This document shows positions 1-7,743 of a DNA stretch of 32,007 nt, piece by piece. The position numbers were made by a program, and so were the translations under genes. This stretch comes from Deltaproteobacteria bacterium. Its GTDB lineage: Bacteria; Desulfobacterota; Binatia; Binatales; Binataceae. Position 1 is the first letter of the stretch, and every line of letters starts with the position of its first letter. Below the pieces are notes generated by a model. That model was not told the DNA's origin, ran no database searches, and was given only the letters and a program-made list of their open reading frames with translations. The stretch is from positions 1 through 32,007 of the forward strand of contig JAJZAG010000004.1 of assembly GCA_021799555.1 (NCBI GenBank), given 5' to 3'.

Positions 1-2
1 GC

Positions 3-1061
3 AGCGGCGGCGAACTGCATCTGGCCGGGTTGCTCGGCCTGCACGATCCTCCGCGGCCAGACAGCAAGTCTCTCGTGCAAAAGCTCCGCAATTTGGGTGT
101 ACACGTAATCATGGTTACCGGCGACGGCTTGGTCACGGCGCAGGCAGTCGCCAATCAGGTTGGAATCGAAGGACGGGCATGTTCGGCGGAGGAACTGCGC
201 CAAGGTGTCGAACCGCCGCTCGACTGCAATGTCTTCGCGGGAGTTTTCCCTGAGGATAAATTCCGGTTGGTCCGCGCACTTCAGCAAGCTGGCCATGTAG
301 TTGGAATGACCGGAGACGGAGTCAATGACGCACCTGCGCTCAAGCAGGCCGAAGTCGGCATCGCGGTGGCAAATGCAACCGACGTGGCGAAAGCGTCGGC
401 GAGCCTGGTGCTGACGAATCCCGGCTTGACGGACGCTCTTGCGGCGGTCGAGACCAGCCGCCGCATATATCAGCGGATGCTGACATATACGCTCAACAAG
501 ATAATCAAGACGGTCGAGATCGCTCTATTTTTGAGTTTGGGTGTGATGCTGACCGGCGACTTTATTATCACGCCGCTCTTGATCGTCCTTCTTCTGTTCA
601 CCAACGATTTCGTTACAATGTCGATCGCGACAGACCGCGTTTCATTTTCGCCACGGCCCGACCGATGGCAAATCAGCACCTTGATGATCAATGGATACGT
701 GCTCGGCAGCCTGGTACTGTTGCTGTCGTTCAGTCTCTTTTTTTTCTGCCGCGACTATCTTCACCTTCCGCTCCCTAAATTGCAGACCTTGGTCTTCATC
801 ACATTGGTATTTACGGGCCAAGGGGCGGTCTACTTGATTCGTGAGCGCCGTCACTTCTGGCACTCTGCGCCAAGTTTATGGATGGTCGTGATATCGATCG
901 CTGACATATCTATCGTGAGCTTCCTCGCGATCCGGGGAATCCTGATGGCGCCGCTCGCCCCATGCCTCGTCGGAAGCGTGATTGCGATATGCGCGACGTA
1001 TCTGATCGCGCTGGATTTTTTGAAGGTTCCCATCTTGGGGCGTTTGATGCGGACAATTTAG
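3..1061 (+). CDS. P-type cation (probably H+) ATPase, C-terminal part, cut by window edge
   Basis: The reading frame is open from the first bases, so the gene begins outside the window; the TTG at 30 is not a credible start. What remains is the end of the phosphorylation domain and the C-terminal membrane domain. The segment DPPRPDS and the MVTGD motif lie near nt 45-120. The hinge motif MTGDGVNDAPALK is encoded near nt 306-345 and is diagnostic of P-type ATPases. After it come about six hydrophobic segments, the second followed by LLLFTNDFVTMSIATDRV and SPRPDRW, a layout typical of the plasma-membrane H+-ATPase (P3A) type. These pumps export cations across the inner membrane using ATP. The N-terminal membrane part and the DKTGT phosphorylation site are not visible, so ion specificity is inferred from the C-terminal half only. 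Confidence 0.9.
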   Translation, partial: SGGELHLAGLLGLHDPPRPDSKSLVQKLRNLGVHVIMVTGDGLVTAQAVANQVGIEGRACSAEELRQGVEPPLDCNVFAGVFPEDKFRLVRALQQAGHVVGMTGDGVNDAPALKQAEVGIAVANATDVAKASASLVLTNPGLTDALAAVETSRRIYQRMLTYTLNKIIKTVEIALFLSLGVMLTGDFIITPLLIVLLLFTNDFVTMSIATDRVSFSPRPDRWQISTLMINGYVLGSLVLLLSFSLFFFCRDYLHLPLPKLQTLVFITLVFTGQGAVYLIRERRHFWHSAPSLWMVVISIADISIVSFLAIRGILMAPLAPCLVGSVIAICATYLIALDFLKVPILGRLMRTI

Positions 1062-1126
1062 TGCCGGAGCGCTTGAGTAGGGCAGTTCGGTGGTCGGGGT
1101 TGCGCCGCATGTCAAGTGCTGGAGCC

Positions 1127-1143
1127 TGACTCCAAAAGAGTCA
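1127..1143. promoter_or_regulatory. Perfect dyad between ATPase and acyl-CoA dehydrogenase genes
   Basis: TGACTC and GAGTCA form perfect 6-bp arms around CAAAA. The site lies 66 bp after the ATPase stop and 115 bp before the acyl-CoA dehydrogenase start. It could be an operator or a weak hairpin terminator. There is no T-run after it, so a rho-independent terminator is not well supported. Chance occurrence cannot be excluded. Confidence 0.25.
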
Positions 1144-1258
1144 TGTGTCTCCTATCGCGACTTCAAACGACGGTTGATTGAGAGGTGGCCGCACATCCGC
1201 CAAGTAAAGGTGTGGCGGCACGGTCGATGCTTACCTCCGCGCAAGAACTGGCGCTCTG

Positions 1259-2473
1259 ATGGACTTCGATTACACGACCGAGCAACAGAATTTTCGGCTC
1301 AAAACCCGAGCGTGGCTGGAATCAACCGCCGCTGAACTTTTTAACGATCTGGTCGATTCTTCACAGACTACGATAGAAAGTCTCCTCTATACGCACGACG
1401 AGGACGTCTGGCGCAGAATGCTCGAGTATCATCGGCGGCTCCACGCCGCCGGGTACTTGGCGCTCCATTGGCCGAAACAATGGGGAGGCGCCGGGGCGGG
1501 AGTCGTGGAGCAGTCAATTTACCAGGATGAAGTCCTGCGACTCGGACTACCTCTTTACGGCGCAAACAATTTTGCGATCGACAGGATCGGGCCAACTATC
1601 ATGATGCTCGGCACCGAACAGCAGAAGCAGCGGTATTTGCAGCCGATGCTGACGGGTGAAGAAATCTGGTGCCAGGGCTATTCGGAGCCAAACGCCGGCT
1701 CCGACCTCGCTGGGTTGAAGACGCACGCGGTCCCTGACGGCGACTCGTTCGTCGTCACCGGTCAGAAAGTATGGACCAGTAACGCGCATCACGCACAATT
1801 CCAGGTGCTGCTGGTGCGCACCGATTCCTCGGTGCCGAAGCATAGAGGCATCTCCTACTTGCTTGTCGATCTGCGCAGCCCCGGAATCACGGTTCGACCG
1901 CTCAAGCAAATTACTGGCGAAATGGGATTCAACGAGGTCTTCTATGATGGTGTGCGAGTCCCGCGCAGCAACTTGGTGGGACGGATGAACGAGGGCTGGC
2001 AGGTGTCGATTGCCACCTTGATGTACCAGCGTGCCTCGGGTGGCGTCCGGCATCCGGTTGAGCGCACTATCGCGGAGCTTGTGGACTTGGTGAAATCAAT
2101 CGAATTCGAACGCGTACCCGCCGCGGAGCATCCGTATGTTCGGCAGAAGTTGGCGCAGTTCGCATCTGATGCACGATGCCTCCGGCTGGGCCGCTATCGA
2201 GCGATGACAGCGCAGCTCAAGCATCGCACGCCCGGCCCTGAGAGCTCGATCGGCAAGCTGATGGCCACCGAGCTGAATCTTCGCCTCGCAATGTTCGCCG
2301 ACGAGATTTTGGGGCCATACGCGGCGCTTGAAAACGGATCAATGGCGGCGGTCGCGGGCGGGAAGTGGACCAGCCGGACTATCGCGGCGCGGGAATTCAC
2401 GATCGCTGGAGGCACCAGCGAAATCCAGCGCAACATTATCGGCGAGCGTGTACTTGGCTTGCCGAAGGGATAA
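1259..2473 (+). CDS. Acyl-CoA dehydrogenase family flavoprotein
   Basis: The 404-aa product has the full acyl-CoA dehydrogenase fold order: an N-terminal helical domain, the FAD/substrate beta domain with QGYSEPNAGSDLAG and GQKVWTSNAHHA, and a C-terminal helical domain ending in GGTSEIQRNIIGERVLGLP. These enzymes oxidise an acyl-CoA to the 2,3-enoyl-CoA and pass electrons to ETF. The residue at the medium-chain type catalytic Glu position (YEGT in MCAD) is Gly384 in AGGT, so the base, if present, sits elsewhere, as known for the isovaleryl and long-chain types. The ribosome binding site is weak. An SQR-like gene follows after 33 bp and may be co-transcribed. The substrate cannot be told from sequence; steroid or branched acyl-CoA FadE types are alternatives to straight-chain. 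Confidence 0.92.
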   Translation: MDFDYTTEQQNFRLKTRAWLESTAAELFNDLVDSSQTTIESLLYTHDEDVWRRMLEYHRRLHAAGYLALHWPKQWGGAGAGVVEQSIYQDEVLRLGLPLYGANNFAIDRIGPTIMMLGTEQQKQRYLQPMLTGEEIWCQGYSEPNAGSDLAGLKTHAVPDGDSFVVTGQKVWTSNAHHAQFQVLLVRTDSSVPKHRGISYLLVDLRSPGITVRPLKQITGEMGFNEVFYDGVRVPRSNLVGRMNEGWQVSIATLMYQRASGGVRHPVERTIAELVDLVKSIEFERVPAAEHPYVRQKLAQFASDARCLRLGRYRAMTAQLKHRTPGPESSIGKLMATELNLRLAMFADEILGPYAALENGSMAAVAGGKWTSRTIAAREFTIAGGTSEIQRNIIGERVLGLPKG

Positions 2474-2506
2474 TCTACGATTAGCGTCGACGGATGCGCC
2501 TAATCA

Positions 2507-3775
2507 ATGGCTGACAATAATCATCACAGAATCGTCGTTATTGGCGGCGGTACTGCAGGACTCGCCGTAGCAGCGCGGCTTAGACGCGCTGTCGATTGCG
2601 ATCTGGCAATCATCGAGCCATCGGAAACCCACTTCTACCAGCCGCTTTGGACCTTGGTCGGCGCCGGCGCAGTACGAAAGGAAGCCACCGCGCGGCGCGA
2701 AGCTGACTATATCGCGCCAGGAGCGAAATGGATCAAAGACCGCGTGGCGGAAGTATCGCCGCACCGCAACCATATCGTTACCGGATCGGGTGCACGCGTT
2801 TCGTACGACTTTCTGATTGTCGCGCCGGGCCTCGAACTCAATTGGGACGTGATCCCCGGCCTTCGCGAGGCCGTCCAGACCGGTGTCGTATCAACCAACT
2901 ACAGCTACAACCACACGGAGCGAACCTGGGAAATAATCCGGAGTTTTCGCGGCGGCACGGCTCTGTTCCACATGCCCGGCACGCCGATCAAATGCCCCGG
3001 CGCACCCCAAAAAATCATGTACTTGGCGGCTGACTATTTTCGCCGCAATCGGATTAGCGCCAATGTTGTATATGGGAGTGCGACCGCCTCGATCTACGGG
3101 GTCAAGGAGTACGCCGCAGTTCTCGACAAGGTCATCGCGCGCTACGGGATAGATGCGCGCTTCAAGCACGACCTCGTCGAGCTTCGACCGCAAAAGAAAG
3201 AAGCCGTGTTCGCGAAGCTGGATGACCCGGTTCAGAACCGTGTCACTATCCCCTTCGACTTGATGCACGTAGCGCCACCGCAGACAGCACCGGAGTTCAT
3301 CCGCACAAGCGAGCTTGCTCCGATCGGACGGCCGGGTCTTGGTTGGGTCGAGGTCGATCAATACACCTTGCAGCACAGACGCTTTCCAAACGTGTTCGCG
3401 TTAGGCGACGTTGCCGGCACTCCCAACGCCAAGACCGGCGCGGCAATTATGAAGCAGGCTCCGGTCGTCGCAGCCAACCTGATAGAGGTGATGAACGGAC
3501 GCGAGCCTCTGGCGCAGTATAACGGTTACGTGGCCTGCCCTATCACGACGGCATACGGTCGTCTGCTGCTGTGCGAGTTCGATTATACGGGGCAACCGAC
3601 GCCGACGATTCCGTGGATAAACACGATTGGCGAACGTTACGACACTTGGTTGCTCAAGCGTTACGGGCTGCCTTGGCTCTACTGGAACGTCATGATTCGC
3701 GGCCGTGACGTTCCCTTTCTTGGCGCGCGGGCGATCCGCGAAGCAGCGCTCGCGGCGGCCACGAGCCGCAGCTGA
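2507..3775 (+). CDS. Type II sulfide:quinone oxidoreductase-like flavoprotein
   Basis: The 422-aa protein starts with an FAD-binding Rossmann motif VVIGGGTAGLAVAARL (about residues 10-25) and ends its second dinucleotide domain with FALGDVAGTPNAKTG (about 298-311). Two cysteines sit where the redox-active pair of mitochondrial/type II SQR is expected: Cys163 in PIKCPGAPQKIMYL and Cys344 in YVACPITTAYGR. The following LLCEFDY is also SQR-like. The family oxidises sulfide to a persulfide or polysulfide at the membrane and reduces quinone. There is no signal peptide, and the C-terminal end (about 385-400) has the aromatic/hydrophobic content expected for monotopic membrane contact. It lies between an acyl-CoA dehydrogenase and a small P-loop gene. 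A close homologue with another quinone-linked role remains possible. Confidence 0.85.
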   Translation: MADNNHHRIVVIGGGTAGLAVAARLRRAVDCDLAIIEPSETHFYQPLWTLVGAGAVRKEATARREADYIAPGAKWIKDRVAEVSPHRNHIVTGSGARVSYDFLIVAPGLELNWDVIPGLREAVQTGVVSTNYSYNHTERTWEIIRSFRGGTALFHMPGTPIKCPGAPQKIMYLAADYFRRNRISANVVYGSATASIYGVKEYAAVLDKVIARYGIDARFKHDLVELRPQKKEAVFAKLDDPVQNRVTIPFDLMHVAPPQTAPEFIRTSELAPIGRPGLGWVEVDQYTLQHRRFPNVFALGDVAGTPNAKTGAAIMKQAPVVAANLIEVMNGREPLAQYNGYVACPITTAYGRLLLCEFDYTGQPTPTIPWINTIGERYDTWLLKRYGLPWLYWNVMIRGRDVPFLGARAIREAALAAATSRS

Positions 3776-3800
3776 AAGGCCGCGGCGGGGGGAACTGCAC

Positions 3801-4415
3801 ATGCTATTCATCATCGGCGGAGCCGCTCGCGCGGGCAAGACGCTACTGGCGCGACGGATTTGCAATCTCAGCGACGTGGCTTATGTCTCAACCGATGAGT
3901 TGATTGTTCATCTCTCCGTGACTACTCCCGAACTTGGCTTGAACATACGTGACCCGGCGGGAAGGCGGTCGGCAATCCTGTGGCCCGTCGTCCGCCCTAT
4001 TGTCACTCAAGCGGCATGCGCACACGCCGACTTTCTGCTCGAGGGCGACGCGCTAATGCCGGCCCACGTAACTGAGATAGACTCCGTGTCGCCCGATATG
4101 GTCAGAGCGTGCTTTATCGGCTATGCGGAGGCGGACCCCTACGCTAAGCTGCGCGAAATTCGCCGCTATGCGGCGGGCCGTGAAGACTGGACGCATGAAC
4201 TGGACGACATCGCATTGCTCAGGTTGATCGTTGAACTCCGCGACTTTAGCGGGCATTTGCGGCGCGAGTGCCTCGCTCGCGGAATCGCGTATTTCGACGG
4301 ATCGTCGCACTTCTGCAGCGCATTACGCGATGCGGAAAGGTTTCTGAAATCTCCCCTCGGCTCTGCGGATGACTCGTTACGGCACCCCGCTCAATCCAGC
4401 TTGCGTTTGCCGTAG
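3801..4415 (+). CDS. Small P-loop NTPase/kinase-like protein
   Basis: The ATG at 3801 is preceded by a GGGGGGA ribosome binding site, which makes it better than upstream in-frame starts that overlap the previous gene. The 204-aa product opens with beta strand LFIIGG and a Walker A motif GGAARAGKTLLARR (about residues 6-19). It continues with VSTDEL, as in small-molecule kinases and adenylate-kinase-like ATPases, and a LLEGDAL strand near residue 80 that may be the Walker B equivalent. The substrate is unknown. The gene starts 25 bp after the SQR-like gene and its last 25 bp overlap the 3' end of the opposite-strand ThDP enzyme. No specific family could be named. Confidence 0.75.
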   Translation: MLFIIGGAARAGKTLLARRICNLSDVAYVSTDELIVHLSVTTPELGLNIRDPAGRRSAILWPVVRPIVTQAACAHADFLLEGDALMPAHVTEIDSVSPDMVRACFIGYAEADPYAKLREIRRYAAGREDWTHELDDIALLRLIVELRDFSGHLRRECLARGIAYFDGSSHFCSALRDAERFLKSPLGSADDSLRHPAQSSLRLP

Positions 4416-6148
4416 TACGGAAGCACGGTCTCGCTGGTATCATCGAGCGCCGGCTTTTCAGCGCGCGTTCCGGTCAATCCCGCGCTGTACATTGCAAGCG
4501 TGCCCGGCTCTATAACCTCGCGATCCGTAATCAGGTTGAGGCAGGTCGGGCGACCCGAAGCCATCGCACGCTTCAGCGCGGGTATGATGTCCGAATCGCG
4601 CTCGACCAGTTCACCCTGCGCGCCGAGTCCTTCCGCCGCACGTTCGTAATGGACCATCCCAAGGTCGGTTGCCATGTGACGACCTTTCCCCCACATCAGT
4701 TCCTGCCCATGCTTCGACATGCCCCATTGTTGATCATTGTTGATCACCACCGTCACGGGCAGGTTATGCTTTGCGGCGGTATGAAACTCGGAGAAATTCA
4801 GTCCCGCCGAACCGTCGCCGATAATGCATAGGACCTCACGGTTTGGGTGAGCTACCTTGCACGCCAGCGCGAATGGTAAACCGATCCCGAGGCATCCGAG
4901 GTAGCCGTGGGAAAGAAATCGCCCTGGATAGCGAGCCGTCCAGGCGTTGGACATCCAAGCCGCAGTCTCTCCCCCGTCCGCGACGACGATCGCGTTGGAG
5001 CTGAGCGTCTTTGCGATATCGTGCGCCATCCGGGCGGGATGTATCGGGCCGCGGCGGTCCTTGAGCGCGTCGTCAAAGCGATGACGGGCCGCATCACGGA
5101 CCACGCCAAGCTGTTCTGTCCATTGCTGGTGCGGATCGAACTTTACGTTCTTCGAAGCCTCGATAGCCTGGCGTAGGAACTCCCCACAATCTGAAACAAT
5201 TCCGAGCTCGATGTCGCGGTTGCGCCCAATTTCTTCGGGTTCGATATCGATTTGAATCACACGCGCGCCGCGTGGAATCACCGAATTGCGTCCGCCGGTG
5301 AACAAACCGATCCGCGTACCGAGCAGGATCACAAGATCCGCCGCTCCTCCATTATTCGCGTGTGCCGCAGGGTGAATAGCGCCAAAGCCGCCAAAAGCCA
5401 GCGGATGCTCCTCCGATATAGATCCGCGCGCCTTTGAGTTGGTCATCACGGGCGTATGGGTCAATTCGGCAAAGCGAGTCAACTCCTCGGCTGCCTGCGC
5501 AAACCATACTCCGCCACCGGCGAGAATCGAGGGGCGTTTGGCTTCGCGCAACCAGCTTAGGGCTTGCTTTAGCGCGTCGCGACCGGGCCCAGCGGGCGCC
5601 TTCGGTCGGTAGTCGTTTGGGAATTGTACATTCTCTTCTTCGACGCGAGCGAATAAGACGTCAATCGGCAGTTCAAGGAATACTGGACCAGGACGGCCCG
5701 ATACCGCATGGCGGAAAGCAGCCGCAACATATTCCGGGATTCGTTCGGTGTGGGTCACGCTGCGCGCCCATTTGGTGATCGGTCGCAGAATCCCCATCTG
5801 ATCAACGGCCTGTAACGGCAGCCGGTCATCATCCGCAAGCGGACTGCGCCCGCCGATCAGAATCATAGGAATCGAATCCATGTAGGCGTTGGCTGCTCCG
5901 GTAACAGCGTCAGTGACGCCTGGCCCGGCAGTGACGATCGCGACGCCGGGGCGCCCTGTTGTGCGCGCCCATCCGTCGGCCATATGTGCGGCCGCTTGCT
6001 CATGCCGGGTGTCGATTACGCGCAGTCCGTGCCGCGCGCAGGCGGCATAAATCGCGTCCAGATGGCCACCGTGCAGGGTGAAGATCTCTCGGATGCCCTC
6101 ATGCTCTAGAGCCTTGACCAACATCTCGCCGCCATCGATCTTTGCCAT
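4391..6148 (-). CDS. ThDP-dependent lyase, 2-hydroxyacyl-CoA lyase/acetolactate synthase-like
   Basis: The start at 6148 has a strong AAAGGAG ribosome binding site eight bases upstream, so the much longer open frame reaching 6520 is not used. The 585-aa product has the three ThDP-enzyme domains. Catalytic Glu50 lies in DTRHEQAAAHMADGWAR. The metal/ThDP motif begins GDG at 444-446 and ends INNDQQWGM near 469-477, placing Asn471-Asp472 at the usual Asn-Asn ligand pair. The segments LQAVDQMG, GRPGPVFLELPIDVLF and this N-D pattern recall ILVBL/HACL2 type 2-hydroxyacyl-CoA lyase rather than true acetolactate synthase, and no small regulatory subunit gene is nearby. The likely reaction is C-C cleavage of a 2-hydroxyacyl-CoA. 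It is transcribed divergently from a lipid-oxidation operon that ends with a second ThDP enzyme. Confidence 0.85.
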   Translation of the reverse strand: MAKIDGGEMLVKALEHEGIREIFTLHGGHLDAIYAACARHGLRVIDTRHEQAAAHMADGWARTTGRPGVAIVTAGPGVTDAVTGAANAYMDSIPMILIGGRSPLADDDRLPLQAVDQMGILRPITKWARSVTHTERIPEYVAAAFRHAVSGRPGPVFLELPIDVLFARVEEENVQFPNDYRPKAPAGPGRDALKQALSWLREAKRPSILAGGGVWFAQAAEELTRFAELTHTPVMTNSKARGSISEEHPLAFGGFGAIHPAAHANNGGAADLVILLGTRIGLFTGGRNSVIPRGARVIQIDIEPEEIGRNRDIELGIVSDCGEFLRQAIEASKNVKFDPHQQWTEQLGVVRDAARHRFDDALKDRRGPIHPARMAHDIAKTLSSNAIVVADGGETAAWMSNAWTARYPGRFLSHGYLGCLGIGLPFALACKVAHPNREVLCIIGDGSAGLNFSEFHTAAKHNLPVTVVINNDQQWGMSKHGQELMWGKGRHMATDLGMVHYERAAEGLGAQGELVERDSDIIPALKRAMASGRPTCLNLITDREVIEPGTLAMYSAGLTGTRAEKPALDDTSETVLPYYGKRKLD

Positions 6149-6451
6149 CGCTCTAACTCCTTTCTGCCGCCGACTTACTAACGCGCCGACATATTCACAG
6201 CGCGGGGTAAAGCCGGCTCGCGCATGCCGATGCAAGTGCTGTGCGTAGTTACCATGTCTGCTTATACACCGGAGGGCCGCGAACGACCACGTTCCAGAAC
6301 TTGAAGAATTGTCGCGATCGGAACCATTGCGGCGATCGGATGCATCTTGTCGCAGGCCCGAGTCTTTATTGAATAGTCGTTCAATGCGGGCACGAGGTAT
6401 GCACGCCAGTTTGCCGTCTGCCGGGGTTGAGATGCTTTCACGGAGCAATAG
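6149..6451. other. Divergent intergenic region between ThDP lyase and lipid-oxidation operon
   Basis: This 303-bp region must hold promoters for both directions. On the plus strand TTGTCG at 6347-6352 is a weak -35-like element upstream of the dyad at 6368-6385. On the minus strand TATAAG (complement of 6261-6266) is a plausible -10 element about 113 bp before the ThDP lyase start. No small gene or RNA was recognised. Confidence 0.4.
6368..6385. promoter_or_regulatory. Candidate TetR-type operator upstream of the nine-gene operon
   Basis: ATTGAA and TTCAAT form perfect 6-bp arms separated by TAGTCG. The core TGAATAGTCGTTCA is similar in style to operators of TetR-family fatty-acid regulators such as Bacillus FadR, although the centre is not symmetric. 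It lies 66 bp before the acyl-CoA dehydrogenase start, where a repressor would block the promoter. It could serve both divergent transcripts. No regulator gene is adjacent; the only TetR gene in the window is at 31317-31964. Confidence 0.4.
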
Positions 6452-7717
6452 ATGGACACCTACCGCGAGCTGTATGTCGAGTCGCCAAGAGAGATCGAGT
6501 CGCTCAAGCAGAACGTGCATAGGTTCGCGAAGGAGGTTTTGCGCCCAACGTCAGCGGAGCTCGATCGATTAGCCGACCCGCGCGACGTAATCTCGCTCGA
6601 CTCACCGCTGCGGCGGGTGTTCAAGTCTGCGTATGGGCTTGGTTATCACGTCGCCAATATGCCAACGGAGATTGGCGGACTAGGCCTGCGCGGACTCGGC
6701 GCTCACGTCCTGCTCGAAGAGCTTTCGTGGGGTGCGGTCGATCTGGCACTGAGCATCTTGGTCGCGAGCTTTCCATTCTCGGCTGCCGCAGCCAGTGGCA
6801 ATGTCGAGCTTTACCAAAAGTTCGTGAAACCGTTCATCGATGATCGCGAAGGAAGCATGATCGGATGCTGGGCCATTACCGAGCCTCAGCACGGCTCGGA
6901 CGAGTTGGTGCCGGGGACGCCGCAATTCCACAATTCCCGCGTCAGCGGCCAGGTAATTGCGCGCGCCGATGGAGACTCGTATGTCATCAGCGGACAGAAG
7001 GCGGCGTGGGTGTCCAACGGCACGCTTGCCACTCACGCCGCGCTTTATCTGACTACGGAGCCGCGCTCAGGCATGGCCGGCGGTGGCATCGCGTTCGTTC
7101 CGCTCAATCTGCCCGGGGTGAGCAAGGGCAAGCCGCTCAACAAACTCGGTCAACGCGCGCTCAACCAGGGCGAGATTTTCTTCGACAACGTGCGCATTCC
7201 GCGCACTTGGATGCTGACCGGGCCCGACAACTATGAGCGTGAGCTCAACCGGACACTGACGTTCGCGAACAGCTCGATGGCGGCGGCATTCACCGGGGTG
7301 GCGCGGGCGGCCTACGAAGAAGCGCTCGAGTACTCGAAGCAGCGCGTTCAGGGCGGTAAAACGATTTGCGAGCATCAACTAGTCCAGAAGCATCTCTTCG
7401 AGATGTTCACCAAGGTTGAGGCATGCCGCGCGCTGTCGCGGGCCGCGGTAATTTACAACCAGACGTCAGCGACGCCGTCGCTCGAGCACGCAATCGCGGC
7501 CAAGACGTTTTGCACGCAAACCTGCTTCGAGGTTGCCAGCGATGCCCTTCAGATATTCGGCGGTAACGGGCTCAGCAAAGAATACGGTGTCGAAAAGCTC
7601 TTCCGTGACGCTCGTGCCTCGCTCATCGAAGATGGCACCACCGACGTGCTCAGTTTGGCGGGCGCATACCGCATCCTTAGTCAAAACGCAGCCGGACACT
7701 CGCCTGTTGCCGACTAA
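6452..7717 (+). CDS. Acyl-CoA dehydrogenase family flavoprotein, first gene of the lipid operon
   Basis: The 421-aa protein carries acyl-CoA dehydrogenase signatures: CWAITEPQHGSDELVPG (about residues 137-153), SGQKAAWVSNGTLATH (about 181-196), FDNVRIPRTWML, and QIFGGNGLSKEYGVEKLFRDAR near the C terminus. The segment at the usual catalytic YEGT site reads IEDGTTD, so Asp394 falls at the strict Glu position with Glu393 next to it. Either could be the base. The expected role is alpha,beta-desaturation of an acyl-CoA with electrons leaving through ETF. It is quite different from the acyl-CoA dehydrogenase at 1259 and probably has another substrate. The acyl-CoA ligase gene follows after 26 bp. 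A dyad that may be an operator lies 66 bp upstream. Confidence 0.9.
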   Translation: MDTYRELYVESPREIESLKQNVHRFAKEVLRPTSAELDRLADPRDVISLDSPLRRVFKSAYGLGYHVANMPTEIGGLGLRGLGAHVLLEELSWGAVDLALSILVASFPFSAAAASGNVELYQKFVKPFIDDREGSMIGCWAITEPQHGSDELVPGTPQFHNSRVSGQVIARADGDSYVISGQKAAWVSNGTLATHAALYLTTEPRSGMAGGGIAFVPLNLPGVSKGKPLNKLGQRALNQGEIFFDNVRIPRTWMLTGPDNYERELNRTLTFANSSMAAAFTGVARAAYEEALEYSKQRVQGGKTICEHQLVQKHLFEMFTKVEACRALSRAAVIYNQTSATPSLEHAIAAKTFCTQTCFEVASDALQIFGGNGLSKEYGVEKLFRDARASLIEDGTTDVLSLAGAYRILSQNAAGHSPVAD

Positions 7718-7743
7718 GAGCGAAGCCAAGCAGGAGACTTCAG

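Noticed and set aside
6149..6520. N-terminal extension of the minus-strand ThDP lyase to 709 aa
   Set aside because: The extension lacks family similarity, overlaps the divergent acyl-CoA dehydrogenase start, and the internal ATG at 6148 has a strong AAAGGAG site.
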